A DNA stretch of 58,024 nt from Collinsella sp. (GTDB lineage: Bacteria; Actinomycetota; Coriobacteriia; Coriobacteriales; Coriobacteriaceae): positions 1 through 58,024 of the forward strand of contig JAHYYI010000008.1 in the NCBI GenBank assembly GCA_019425045.1. The letters run 5' to 3'. How positions within the stretch are numbered: position 1 is the stretch's first letter; each line of letters starts with the position of its first letter. Positions 43,031-51,855 of this stretch are shown piece after piece. The notes beneath the pieces are model-generated. The model was not told the DNA's origin. It saw only the letters and a list, made by a program, of their open reading frames with translations, and searched no databases. The position numbers and the translations under genes are program-made.

Positions 43031-43273
43031 ATGGACCGCTCCGAAATCTTCGACAAGATCGCCGAGGTCGCTGCTGACGTTCTGGGCGTCGATGTTGCCG
43101 AAATTAGCGATGAGACCACCTTTGACGATCTCGATGCCAACTCGCTCGAGCGCCTGCAGCTGGTTACGGCTATCGAGGACGAGTTCAACCTCGAGATCGA
43201 TGACGAGACTCTGCTCTCGCTCAACTCTGTCGCCGACGCCGTCGACGCGATCGAAAACGCCAGGGAGGCCTAG
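43031..43273 (+). CDS. acpP: Acyl carrier protein
   Basis: An 80-residue acidic four-helix carrier. The prosthetic-group serine is Ser38 in LDANSLERLQLV. Most ACPs have DSL at this point; here it is NSL (Asn37), a mild departure. Remaining acidic helices (AIEDEFNLEIDDETLLSLNSV) are typical. It is charged with phosphopantetheine from CoA and carries growing acyl chains. ATG 43031 is behind GAGGAAG; an earlier in-frame ATG at 43016 is too close to be used. The rnc gene follows after three bases. Confidence 0.94.
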   Translation: MDRSEIFDKIAEVAADVLGVDVAEISDETTFDDLDANSLERLQLVTAIEDEFNLEIDDETLLSLNSVADAVDAIENAREA

Positions 43274-43276
43274 GTC

Positions 43277-44002
43277 TTGGCTTTGTCTGAACGACTTACG
43301 CGTGCCCAGGAAATCCTGGGCCACGAGTTCAATAATAAGGTGCTGCTGCGCGCGGCGCTTACGCATCCCTCGGCAGTCGAGGGCCAGCCGGTTTCTGCCA
43401 GCTATGAGCGCCTTGAATTCTTGGGCGATTCCATTTTGGGCGCTGTGGTCGCACGCTCCCTGTTTGAGTCCTATCCGGAGTTTGACGAGGGCAAGCTCAC
43501 GCGCCTGAAGGTGTCGCTTGTCTCGGGCGCTACGCTGTCCGAGGTGTCGCACGAGCTGGGTATCGACGACATCATCATCTTTGGTGCCTCCGAGACCGGT
43601 ACCGGCGCGCGTGGCCTGCACTCGGCGCTCGAGAACGTCTATGAGTCGCTCGTGGGCGCGCTGTATCTGGATGCTGGCTGGGATGCGGCGGCGGAGTTTA
43701 TCCACCGTACGCTTAAGCCCCATTTGGCCTCTGAGCGTGCCGAGCATCCTGCGAACCCCAAGTCGTTCTTGCAGGAGTGCGTGCAGGCAGACGGCCATGA
43801 GCCTCCCGCGTATAAGCTTGTTGGCTCCGAGGGCCCGGCGCATGCGCCCACCTTTACCGCCGTGGTGTTGATCGATGGTATTCGCCAGGGTCGCGGCTCC
43901 GGCTCCTCAAAGAAGGAAGCCGAGGGAGCCGCTGCACTCGAGGCACTTGACCGCATGGGCTACACCACCAACGGCGTGATTCTCAACAAGAAGCCTGTTT
44001 AA
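43277..44002 (+). CDS. rnc: Ribonuclease III
   Basis: A 241-residue double-strand-specific RNase that processes rRNA and structured RNAs. The catalytic signature is ERLEFLGDSILG (residues 44-55) and a second acidic box lies in ALENVYESLVGALYLD. The C-terminal double-stranded RNA-binding domain starts with PKSFLQECVQADGHEPPAY and ends GSGSSKKEAEGAAALEALDRM. The start is TTG at 43277, eight bases after AGGGAGG. The order acpP-rnc-smc-ftsY is the classical one. Confidence 0.96.
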   Translation: MALSERLTRAQEILGHEFNNKVLLRAALTHPSAVEGQPVSASYERLEFLGDSILGAVVARSLFESYPEFDEGKLTRLKVSLVSGATLSEVSHELGIDDIIIFGASETGTGARGLHSALENVYESLVGALYLDAGWDAAAEFIHRTLKPHLASERAEHPANPKSFLQECVQADGHEPPAYKLVGSEGPAHAPTFTAVVLIDGIRQGRGSGSSKKEAEGAAALEALDRMGYTTNGVILNKKPV

Positions 44003-44012
44003 GCGAGGAACC

Positions 44013-47000
44013 GTGTATCTCAAGTCCCTCACGCTCAAAGGGTTCAAGTCGTTTGCCGACCGCGCCCATATGACGTTTGAGCCGGGCCTGACCGTCATCG
44101 TCGGTCCCAACGGCTCGGGAAAATCGAACATCTCTGACTCGATTCTGTGGGTCCTGGGCGAGCAGAGCGCCAAGCAGCTGCGCGGCCAGGCCATGGAGGA
44201 TGTCATCTTCTCGGGCTCGTCAGCGCGCAAGCCGGTGGGTGTCGCCGAGGTCACGCTGGTGCTCGATAACTCGGACCATATGCTGCCCGTCGACTTTGAC
44301 GAGGTCGCCATCACCCGTCGTATGTATCGCTCGGGCGAAAGCGAGTACCTCATCAACTCGAGTCCGTGCCGCCTGATGGACATTCAGGACATCCTGCACG
44401 ATTCGGGCTTGGGCAAGGATACGCATTCCATCATCAGCCAGGGCAAGCTCGACGCCATTTTGCAGAGCCGCCCCGAGGAGCGCCGTGCCCTCATCGAGGA
44501 GGCCGCCGGCATCTCCAAGCACAAGCGCCGCAAGGAGCGTGCGCTCAAAAAGATTAATTCGATGGACGAGCACTTGACCCGTGCCCGCGACATCAATAAG
44601 GAGATCGCCCGTCAGCTGCGGCCGCTGGAGCGTCAGGTCGATCGCGCGCGCAAGTACAAAGAGCTGTCCTCGCGCGCGAACGAGCTTACGCAGATGCTGG
44701 CCGTCGACGAGCTTCGTTCGCTGCAGTCGCAGTGGAACGACTTGGAGAGCCGCTCCAAGGAGGGTGCTGCCGAGCTTGAGCTTGCGCAGTACCGCTTGGG
44801 CGAAAAGGAACGCGAGCTCGAGAAGTTCCAGGTCATGCTCGAGGAAAAGGGCCTGTTTGTGGGCGATCTGGGCGAGCAGCGCCGCCATATGCAAGACGTG
44901 GTCGGTCGCATTAACTCCGATATGCGCCTGCTCGAGGAAAAGGGCCACAATATGGTGTCGCGCCTGTCCGACATGCGCGGCCAGATCTCGAGCTCCGAGC
45001 ATCAGCGTCGTCGCGTGGTCGAGGGGCTCGAGGATGCACGTGCGCAGCTTGAGGAAGTGACCGGCGCGCACATGCAGGCCCAGGAGGACGTTGACGCCGC
45101 TGGTCCTGCCGCCGCTGAGCTCCACGAGCGGCGCGTGGCGCTCGACAATCAGATTTTGCAGCTTACGCGTGAGCAACGCGATGTGCAGCGTGTGGCCGAT
45201 AACGCGGCGCTCGAACTCGCCAAGGTGAAGGACTCGCTGAGCAACGCCGAGGTCGAGGACAACATGTACGCCTCGCGCCTGGAGCAGATTGATGAACAGC
45301 TCGAGGAGGTTACAGCATCGCTTGATAGCCGTCGCGACCGTGCTGAGGAGCTTGAGAGTGCCCTTGAGGCGGCTCGTCAGGCCCAGAACGATGCGCGCGA
45401 GGCCACCGAGGTCGCCCGTGCAGCCCTGAAGGACTTGCGTAATCGTGAGAGCGAGGCGCGCAACAAGCTGTCCGAGGTGCGCTCGGAGCTTGCCAGCCAA
45501 AAGAAGCTCGATGCCCGCATGGCAGACAGCTCGCCGCTGGTGAGCCGTCTGGTGGGCGCGCTGGGCGACGATGTCTCAGGCCGTCTGGGCGACGTGCTCG
45601 ACGCCCCTCGTGAGCTTGAGGGCCTGGTTGAGCAACTACTTGCCGGCGATATCGATGCTCTTTTGTTTGATGATGCCGCTACGCTTGAGCGCGCCGGTCG
45701 TGCGGCTTTGGACCAAAAGAAGGCTTCGGGCGAGGCGCTGCTGATGGCGCGCGGCGTGAGTGGCTCTGCTGCCGCCGAGGGCGCTGCCGGTACGCGTCTG
45801 GTCGATCGTCTGTCCGTGCGCTCCGGTTATGGCCCGGTTGTCGAGGCCCTTCTCGGCGGCTATTACGTGGTCGATGACTTGGCTGCCGCGTTGGCTGCCC
45901 CTGTCGTTGACGGTGTGACCTACGTGACTCCCGATGGCGCCCGCGTGAGCTGTGGTGGTCTGGTGCGCGTGGGGCTCGATGCCGGCGAGGCTTCGGGTGC
46001 CTTGGAGCGCAAGCGCCGCATCCGTGAGCTCGAGGGCCTGGAACCCGATCTGGCTGCCATCTTTGAGCATGCTTCGGACCAAGTCGTTGAGGCCAACGCC
46101 GCCGTCGAGGAGGCACGTGCCGCCGAGGGCGATGCCGCCGGTGAGATCGCCCGTCTTGAGGGCGAGCGCCGCTCGCTGCTCTCCGAGATCGGCCGCTTGG
46201 AGCAAAGCGTCAACAATGCCGAGGTCGAGCGCGTGCGCATCTCCAAGCGCCGCGAGCAGGCCTCCGAGGCCGTTCGCGCTGCGCGCCCGCGCGTTGACGA
46301 GCTCACCCGTTCGCGTGACGAGGCGCGTGCACAGGCAAGCGACCTGGGTCTCCAGATTGCCGAGGCCAACGATGAGCTCGATCGCGTTCGCCGTGACGAT
46401 TCCGAGGCCGCCGGTAAGCTCGCCGATGCCAAGGTGCGCCTGGCCCAGACGAGCGAGCGCCTGCGTTCGCTGAAGGGCCGCGTGCCCGACCTTGAGCATC
46501 GTCTTGAGGGCATCGACCGTCGTATCCGCGGAACACGCCAGGCTTCGCGCTCGCTCGAGCTGCTGCGCCTGCGCGTCGACCCCATGCACGAACGCTATTC
46601 TGCCCTGTTGGAACGCGCATCGGATTGGGCAGCGCGCCTGCGTGACCAGGCCTCTCTGGAAGAGGCGGACTCCGCTTCGCTCAAGAAGACCATCGAGGAT
46701 GCCAAGGCCGGGGTCTCCCGTGCCAAGGAGCGGGTTGATGCCGCCACGGCGATGCAAAATGAGTTCAAGGTTGCGCGCGGCAAGCTCGAGGTGCAGGTAG
46801 AGGCGGCCATCAAGGCCATTACCGCCGACGGTACCACGGTGCTCGAGGAAGCGCTCATGCTGCCGGCGCCCACCGATCGCGATGCCGCCGAGCGCGAGCT
46901 CAACCAGCTTGTGCGCCAGATCAACAATCTGGGCCCCGTGAACCAGGTTGCCATGGAGGAGTACGAGCAGCTCAAGCGCCGCGCCGACTACATCGAGGAG

Positions 47001-47549
47001 CAGCTGGCTGATCTGGAGAGCGCGCGCAAGGCGCTCACCAAGATCACGGTGGCCATTGATCGCAAGATGCGCAAGGCGTTTCTGGTGACGTTTGAGAAGG
47101 TCGACGCGAACTTCCGCGAGATCTTCGCCATGCTGTTCCCGGGTGGCCAGGCTCATCTTGAGATGACCGATCCCGAGCATCCTGCCGAGACGGGCATTGA
47201 GGTTGTGGCGCAGCCGCGCGGCAAGCGCATTACCAAGATGATGCTCATGTCGGGTGGCGAGAAGAGTCTGACGGCGCTCGCCCTGCTCTTTGCCGTGTAC
47301 CGCACGCGCACGGTGCCGTTCTATGTGCTGGACGAGGTCGAGGCGGCGCTTGATGACGCCAACCTGTCCAAGCTCATCGGAGCCCTCGATGTGCTGCGTT
47401 CCGATACACAGCTCTTGGTCATTTCGCATCAGCGCCGTACTATGGAGGACGCTGACGTTCTCTATGGCGTCTCGATGCAAGCCGACGGCGTCAGCCGCGT
47501 CGTCTCGCAAAAACTCGATCGCGAAACCGGAAAGGTCGTGAATGCATAA
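44013..47549 (+). CDS. smc: Chromosome segregation protein SMC
   Basis: A 1178-residue condensin ATPase. Walker A is GPNGSGKS (31-38) at the N-terminus. Long coiled coils (about 165-510 and 675-1010) flank a hinge domain (about 520-665; VSRLVGALGDDVSGRLGDVL, DRLSVRSGYGPVVEALLGGYYV). The C-terminal head has the ABC signature MLMSGGEKSLTALALLFAV and Walker B FYVLDEVEAALDDAN. It acts with ScpA/ScpB to organise the chromosome. Start GTG at 44013 behind AAGCGAGGAA. The stop overlaps the ftsY ATG by one base (TAATG). Confidence 0.96.
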   Translation: MYLKSLTLKGFKSFADRAHMTFEPGLTVIVGPNGSGKSNISDSILWVLGEQSAKQLRGQAMEDVIFSGSSARKPVGVAEVTLVLDNSDHMLPVDFDEVAITRRMYRSGESEYLINSSPCRLMDIQDILHDSGLGKDTHSIISQGKLDAILQSRPEERRALIEEAAGISKHKRRKERALKKINSMDEHLTRARDINKEIARQLRPLERQVDRARKYKELSSRANELTQMLAVDELRSLQSQWNDLESRSKEGAAELELAQYRLGEKERELEKFQVMLEEKGLFVGDLGEQRRHMQDVVGRINSDMRLLEEKGHNMVSRLSDMRGQISSSEHQRRRVVEGLEDARAQLEEVTGAHMQAQEDVDAAGPAAAELHERRVALDNQILQLTREQRDVQRVADNAALELAKVKDSLSNAEVEDNMYASRLEQIDEQLEEVTASLDSRRDRAEELESALEAARQAQNDAREATEVARAALKDLRNRESEARNKLSEVRSELASQKKLDARMADSSPLVSRLVGALGDDVSGRLGDVLDAPRELEGLVEQLLAGDIDALLFDDAATLERAGRAALDQKKASGEALLMARGVSGSAAAEGAAGTRLVDRLSVRSGYGPVVEALLGGYYVVDDLAAALAAPVVDGVTYVTPDGARVSCGGLVRVGLDAGEASGALERKRRIRELEGLEPDLAAIFEHASDQVVEANAAVEEARAAEGDAAGEIARLEGERRSLLSEIGRLEQSVNNAEVERVRISKRREQASEAVRAARPRVDELTRSRDEARAQASDLGLQIAEANDELDRVRRDDSEAAGKLADAKVRLAQTSERLRSLKGRVPDLEHRLEGIDRRIRGTRQASRSLELLRLRVDPMHERYSALLERASDWAARLRDQASLEEADSASLKKTIEDAKAGVSRAKERVDAATAMQNEFKVARGKLEVQVEAAIKAITADGTTVLEEALMLPAPTDRDAAERELNQLVRQINNLGPVNQVAMEEYEQLKRRADYIEEQLADLESARKALTKITVAIDRKMRKAFLVTFEKVDANFREIFAMLFPGGQAHLEMTDPEHPAETGIEVVAQPRGKRITKMMLMSGGEKSLTALALLFAVYRTRTVPFYVLDEVEAALDDANLSKLIGALDVLRSDTQLLVISHQRRTMEDADVLYGVSMQADGVSRVVSQKLDRETGKVVNA

Positions 47550-48466
47550 TGGGATTCTTTGACGCTCTCTCGCGCGGACTTGAGCGCAGCCGCGAGGCCC
47601 TCAACGAGGTCTTCTACTTTGGCGGCGAGGTCGACGAGGACTTTTGGGAGGACCTTGAGGACACCCTCGTTATGGGTGACATGGGTGCCGAGGTCGCTAT
47701 TCAGGTCTCCGATGACCTGCGCGATGCCGCAGCCAAGAAGAACCTCAAGACCGCACCGCAGCTTCGTCGCGCTCTGGCCGAGCAGCTTGAGCAGCACTTT
47801 GTGCCCATCGAGCGCGATCCGTTCTCCGATACGCCGAGCTGCGTGCTGTTTGTGGGCATCAACGGTGCCGGCAAGACCACGACGGTCGGCAAGATTGCGA
47901 GCGCCATGGCTTCCCGCGGCAAGAATGTCGTGATCGGTTCGGCCGATACCTTCCGCGCCGCCGCCATCGAGCAGCTCGATGTGTGGGGTCAGCGCGCCGG
48001 TGTTCCCGTCATCAAGCGCGACCGCGGCTCCGACCCGGCGAGCGTTTGTTACGACGTGCTCGACGAGGCCGACAGGCGCGGCAGCGACCTGGTGCTTATC
48101 GACACCGCCGGTCGTCTGCATACGAGCCCCGAGCTCATGCGCGAGCTCGCCAAGGTGGTCAACGTGACGCGTAAGCGCGCCGCCAATATGGCCGCCGGCC
48201 CCATGCCGGTTTCGGTCGTGCTTGTGATCGATGCCGCCACTGGTCAGAACGGTCTGAACCAGGCGCTCGAGTTTAACGAGGCGCTGGGCCTGGACGGTAT
48301 TATCATGACCAAGCTCGACGGCACGGCTAAGGGCGGTATCGCCATGGCCGTGGCCGAGAAGCTCAAGCTCCCGATCCTGCGCATCGGCGTGGGCGAGCAG
48401 GTCGATGACCTGCAGGAGTTTAACGCCAAAGATTTCTGCCGCGCCCTGGTGGGCGAGTCCAACTAA
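47549..48466 (+). CDS. ftsY: Signal recognition particle receptor FtsY
   Basis: A 305-residue SRP receptor GTPase. The NG domain contains GINGAGKTTTVGKIA (G1), ADTFRAAAIEQL, DTAGRLHTSPELM (G3) and MTKLDGTAKGGIAMA (G4/G5). The long acidic N-terminal A domain of E. coli FtsY is missing, as in many Gram-positive bacteria, so membrane contact must be through the N-terminal helices. It is co-transcribed with smc and followed at 10 bases by ffh, giving both SRP GTPases in one operon. Confidence 0.96.
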   Translation: MGFFDALSRGLERSREALNEVFYFGGEVDEDFWEDLEDTLVMGDMGAEVAIQVSDDLRDAAAKKNLKTAPQLRRALAEQLEQHFVPIERDPFSDTPSCVLFVGINGAGKTTTVGKIASAMASRGKNVVIGSADTFRAAAIEQLDVWGQRAGVPVIKRDRGSDPASVCYDVLDEADRRGSDLVLIDTAGRLHTSPELMRELAKVVNVTRKRAANMAAGPMPVSVVLVIDAATGQNGLNQALEFNEALGLDGIIMTKLDGTAKGGIAMAVAEKLKLPILRIGVGEQVDDLQEFNAKDFCRALVGESN

Positions 48467-48476
48467 GGAGTAACCA

Positions 48477-49952
48477 GTGTTTGATTCCCTGAGCGATCGC
48501 CTCAACGACACATTTGACCGCCTGCGCGGCAAGGGTAAGCTGACCGAGGCCGATATCACCTCGGCCATGCGCGACATTCGCATGGCGCTGCTCGAGGCCG
48601 ACGTTAACTTTAAGGTCGTCAAGGAGTTCGTTGCTAAGACTAAGGAGCGCTGCATGACCGCCGAGGTCATGGAGTCGCTGTCGCCGGCGCAAAACGTCGT
48701 CAAGATCGTGCTCGACGAGCTCACCGAGATGCTCGGCTCCACCGAGAGCAAGCTCGTTTTTAGTAACCGCATTCCTAATGTCATCATGCTCGTGGGCCTG
48801 CAGGGCTCCGGTAAGACCACGGCTGCCGTAAAGCTTGCCTACCTGCTCAAGAAGCAGGGCCGTTCGCCGCTGCTCGCCGCGTGCGACGTCTACCGTCCCG
48901 CTGCTGCCGACCAGCTTGCCACGCTCGGCGGCGAGATCGGCGTGCCGGTCTTCCGCGGTGACGGCGAGCACCCGGTCGACATCGCCAAGGGCGCCATCCA
49001 GGAGGCCGTCGACCACCTGCGTGACGTGGTCATCGTCGATACCGCCGGACGTCTTCAGATCGACGAGCAGATGATGCAGGAGGCCGTCGACATCAAGAAG
49101 GCCGTCAAGCCCGACCAGGTGCTGATGGTCGTCGACGCCATGACCGGCCAGGATATCGTCAACGTGGTCTCGACGTTTGCCGAGCGCACCGACTTTGATG
49201 GTGTGATTATCTCCAAGCTCGACGGTGACGCCCGTGGTGGCGGCGCGCTTTCCGTGCGCCAGGTGACCGGCAAGCCCATCAAGTTTGTGAGCATGGGCGA
49301 GAAACCCGATTCGCTTGAGCCGTTCTATCCCGATCGCATGGCCAAGCGAATCTTGGGCATGGGCGACGTTGTCGGCATCATCGAGAAGGCCCAGGAGGCC
49401 GCCGATGCCGAACAGCTCGAGGCTGCCGAGCGCATGCTGCGCGAGGGCTTTACCATGAACGACATGCTCGACCAGATGAAAGCCGTCAAAAAGATGGGCG
49501 GCATGAAGGGTATCCTGGGCATGCTCCCCGGTGGCCAGCGCGCGCTCAACCAGATGGGCGGTAACCTGGACGAGGGCATCTTCGACAAGAACGAGGCCAT
49601 CATCATGTCGATGACCAAGGAGGAGCGTCTGCGTCCCTCCATCATCAACGGCCAGCGTCGCGCGCGTATCGCCAAGGGCGCCGGTGTGACCCCCACCGAG
49701 GTCAATAGCCTTATGAAGCAGTGGGGCGAGATGAACAAGATGATGGGCCGCATGCGCACGATGGCCAATCAGGCACAGGCCGGCGGCAAGAAGGGCAAAA
49801 AGGGCAAGAAGGGCAAGAAGATGCGCATGCCCAATATTCCCGGTCTGGATGCCATGGGCTTGGGCGGCATGGGCGGCCTGGGAACGGGTGGTCCTAAGTC
49901 CGATATGGACCTGCTGCGCCAGATGGAAGCGCAGATGCGCAATAAGAAATAG
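48477..49952 (+). CDS. ffh: Signal recognition particle protein Ffh (SRP54)
   Basis: A 491-residue SRP GTPase. N domain start FDSLSDRLNDTFDRLRGKGKL; G domain GLQGSGKTTAAVKLA, DTAGRLQIDEQMM and SKLDGDARGGGALSVR. The Met-rich M domain (from ~330) binds signal peptides and 4.5S RNA, with SMTKEERLRPSIINGQRRARIAKGAG split across the RNA-binding helix. The tail is rich in Lys/Gly/Met (GKKGKKGKKGKKM) and longer than in E. coli (453). Start is GTG behind AAGGAG. Confidence 0.96.
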   Translation: MFDSLSDRLNDTFDRLRGKGKLTEADITSAMRDIRMALLEADVNFKVVKEFVAKTKERCMTAEVMESLSPAQNVVKIVLDELTEMLGSTESKLVFSNRIPNVIMLVGLQGSGKTTAAVKLAYLLKKQGRSPLLAACDVYRPAAADQLATLGGEIGVPVFRGDGEHPVDIAKGAIQEAVDHLRDVVIVDTAGRLQIDEQMMQEAVDIKKAVKPDQVLMVVDAMTGQDIVNVVSTFAERTDFDGVIISKLDGDARGGGALSVRQVTGKPIKFVSMGEKPDSLEPFYPDRMAKRILGMGDVVGIIEKAQEAADAEQLEAAERMLREGFTMNDMLDQMKAVKKMGGMKGILGMLPGGQRALNQMGGNLDEGIFDKNEAIIMSMTKEERLRPSIINGQRRARIAKGAGVTPTEVNSLMKQWGEMNKMMGRMRTMANQAQAGGKKGKKGKKGKKMRMPNIPGLDAMGLGGMGGLGTGGPKSDMDLLRQMEAQMRNKK

Positions 49953-49979
49953 GGCTGTAATTCCAGCTTGATATGGCAA

Positions 49980-50012
49980 AGGCCACTCGGAAGCTACCGG
50001 GTGGCCTCTGTT
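49980..50012. terminator. Bidirectional terminator between ffh and the DUF134/NifX gene
   Basis: An 11-bp stem, AGGCCACTCGG (49980-49990) with CCGGGTGGCCT (49997-50007), one G-U pair. On the + strand CTGTTGTT follows, on the - strand TTTGCC; both genes converge here. Confidence 0.7.
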
Positions 50013-50072
50013 GTTGGCTTTGATAGTTGGGCTGCGTTCAGCGTCGCGCCCCGAGCTCGCGGTGCCGTGCCG

Positions 50073-50831
50073 TTAGTGGCAGCCGCAGCCCTCGTGGCCC
50101 TCGTGCTCGTGATGGCCGTGGCAGCTGCAGGACTCGCCATGTTCGTGGGCGTGGTCATGGCCGTGGCAGCCGCACGTGGCCTCGCCGTTCTGTGCGAGCG
50201 TTCCGGCGATAAGGGCCTCGACACAAGCGTCGCAGCTGCCCTGAGCTCCTGCGTACACCGTGATGCCGGCTTGGGCAAGCGCGTTGATGGCGCCACCGCC
50301 GATGCCGCCGCAGATGAGCGTGTCCACGCCACCGTTGGCGAGCAGGCCCGCAAGGGCACCGTGGCCGGTGCCGTCGGTGCCCACGACCTGCTCGTTGAGT
50401 ACCTTGCCATCCTGAATGTCGTAGATCTTGAACTGCTCGCTGCGGCCAAAGTGCATAAAGATGTTGCCGTTGTCGTACGTGGTTGCCACCCTCATGGTGT
50501 AGACCTCCTTTGCTGGCCATGCGGCCGTCGTTGCGGTGATGGGGGAGTACGCGATATTGCCGCCCTCGATGACGAGCGCCCGCCCGTTGACCAGAGCGTT
50601 TGCCACCTTGCGATGTGCGCGGCTGCAGATGGCCGCCACGGTGGCGCGGGCGATGCCCATTTGCTGGGCGACGGCCTCCTGATTGAGGCCTTCCAGGTCG
50701 CACAGGCGCAGTACTTCGAGCTCATCGACCGTCATCTCGATGGCGTCTCCGCTGGCAAGGCCGTCGGGGGTAAAGCCGCGATATTCGGGGATGATCCCAA
50801 CACGGCGTAATTTTTCGCGTCTTCCTGCCAT
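50073..50831 (-). CDS. DUF134 DNA-binding domain fused to a NifX/dinitrogenase-cofactor-like domain
   Basis: A 252-residue two-domain protein. Residues 1 to ~95 are a DUF134/UPF0251 helix-turn-helix (ELEVLRLCDLEGLNQEAVAQ, QMGIARATVAAICSRAHRKVA). Residues ~115-215 form an iron-molybdenum-cofactor-binding (NifX/NifB C-terminal) fold: MRVATTYDNGNIFMHFGRSEQFKIY, GGVDTLICGGIGGGAINAL. The last ~35 residues are His/Cys-rich (GHDHAHEHGESCSCHGHHEH), a likely metal-binding tail. I infer a metal- or cluster-sensing regulator. The ATG at 50831 follows GGAG; an in-frame ATG ten codons upstream is less likely. Two near-identical palindromes lie in the upstream region. Confidence 0.85.
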   Translation of the reverse strand: MAGRREKLRRVGIIPEYRGFTPDGLASGDAIEMTVDELEVLRLCDLEGLNQEAVAQQMGIARATVAAICSRAHRKVANALVNGRALVIEGGNIAYSPITATTAAWPAKEVYTMRVATTYDNGNIFMHFGRSEQFKIYDIQDGKVLNEQVVGTDGTGHGALAGLLANGGVDTLICGGIGGGAINALAQAGITVYAGAQGSCDACVEALIAGTLAQNGEATCGCHGHDHAHEHGESCSCHGHHEHEGHEGCGCH

Positions 50832-50845
50832 ACGTGCTCCAAATC

Positions 50846-50857
50846 TGACATATGTCA
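50846..50857. promoter_or_regulatory. Operator-like palindrome 1 (TGACATATGTCA)
   Basis: A perfect 12-bp palindrome 15 bp upstream of the DUF134/NifX ATG. The same motif with one change recurs at 50899-50910, so a dimeric regulator, possibly the DUF134 protein itself, could bind both. Confidence 0.6.
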
Positions 50858-50898
50858 ACAATAGAATAGCGAACGTGCGGATTTGTGCAAGGAATTTC

Positions 50899-50910
50899 TG
50901 GCATATGTCA
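50899..50910. promoter_or_regulatory. Operator-like palindrome 2 (TGGCATATGTCA)
   Basis: Eleven of 12 bases match palindrome 1, with centres 53 bp apart (five helical turns). It lies between the divergent DUF134/NifX and thyA genes and could control either. Confidence 0.55.
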
Positions 50911-50957
50911 GAAAATGAGGGCTTATGTTTGGGCTGTGGGGCCGCGTGCGCCTGGGC

Positions 50958-50963
50958 TACAAT
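50958..50963 (+). promoter_or_regulatory. Candidate -10 element of thyA
   Basis: TACAAT lies 35 nt before the thyA ATG. No matching -35 at normal spacing is evident in the GC-rich sequence before it. Confidence 0.35.
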
Positions 50964-50997
50964 AAAAATTGCTTATAGGCGACTGACAGGAGGGTCA

Positions 50998-51846
50998 ATG
51001 AGCAAGGCTGATCAACAGTTTGTAACCATGTGCCGCGATATTCTGGACCATGGCACCACCACCGAGGGCCAAAAGGTCCGTCCGGTGTGGGAGGATGGCA
51101 CCCCTGCCTATACCATTAAAAACTTTGGCGTTACGGCGCGCTACGACCTGCGCGAGGAGTTTCCCGCGCTTACCTTGCGTCGTACGGCCCTCAAATCTGC
51201 CATGGATGAGATCCTATGGATCTATCAAAAGAAGTCCAATAACGTGCATGACCTCAACAGCCATATTTGGGACGAGTGGGCCGACGAGACCGGCTCCATC
51301 GGCAAGGCCTACGGGTATCAGATTGGCCAGAAGAGCCATTATACCGAGGGCGACTTTGACCAGATGGACCGTGTGTTGTACGACCTTGAGCATACGCCGT
51401 ACAGTCGCCGCATCATGACCAACACGTACGTGTTTAGCGACCTTTCCGAGATGCACTTGTATCCGTGCGCCTACAGCGTGACGTATAACGTGACACAGCG
51501 ACCGCAGGATGACAAACCGACGCTCAACATGATTCTCAACCAGCGCAGCCAGGACATTTTGGCCGCGAATAACTGGAACGTGTGCCAGTACGCCATCTTG
51601 CTGATGATGGTCGCGCAGTCGGTCGATATGATTCCCGGCGAGCTGCTGCATGTGATTGCCGATGCCCACATTTACGACCGCCATGTCGACATCGTCCGCG
51701 AACTTATCGAGCGTCCGCAGTTTGCGGCGCCCAAGGTAACGCTTAACCCTGATGTGCACGATTTCTACGCGTTTACGACCGACGACCTGATCGTCGAGGG
51801 CTACGAGCACGGCCCGCAGGTCAAGAGCATCCCCATTGCGGTATAG
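50998..51846 (+). CDS. thyA: Thymidylate synthase (ThyA type)
   Basis: A 282-residue folate-dependent enzyme converting dUMP to dTMP. Early motifs are NFGVTARYDLREEFPALTLR and LKSAMDEILWIYQKKSNNV. The catalytic cysteine is Cys157 in MHLYPCAYSVTYNV; most ThyA proteins read PPCHxxxQF here, so this belongs to a divergent subgroup. NQRSQDILAANNWNVCQYA is the dUMP-binding block, and DAHIYDRHVD follows. ATG 50998 is behind GGAGGG. The dihydrofolate reductase gene begins just after the stop, as expected since ThyA makes dihydrofolate. Confidence 0.95.
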   Translation: MSKADQQFVTMCRDILDHGTTTEGQKVRPVWEDGTPAYTIKNFGVTARYDLREEFPALTLRRTALKSAMDEILWIYQKKSNNVHDLNSHIWDEWADETGSIGKAYGYQIGQKSHYTEGDFDQMDRVLYDLEHTPYSRRIMTNTYVFSDLSEMHLYPCAYSVTYNVTQRPQDDKPTLNMILNQRSQDILAANNWNVCQYAILLMMVAQSVDMIPGELLHVIADAHIYDRHVDIVRELIERPQFAAPKVTLNPDVHDFYAFTTDDLIVEGYEHGPQVKSIPIAV

Positions 51847-51855
51847 GTGGCAGGT

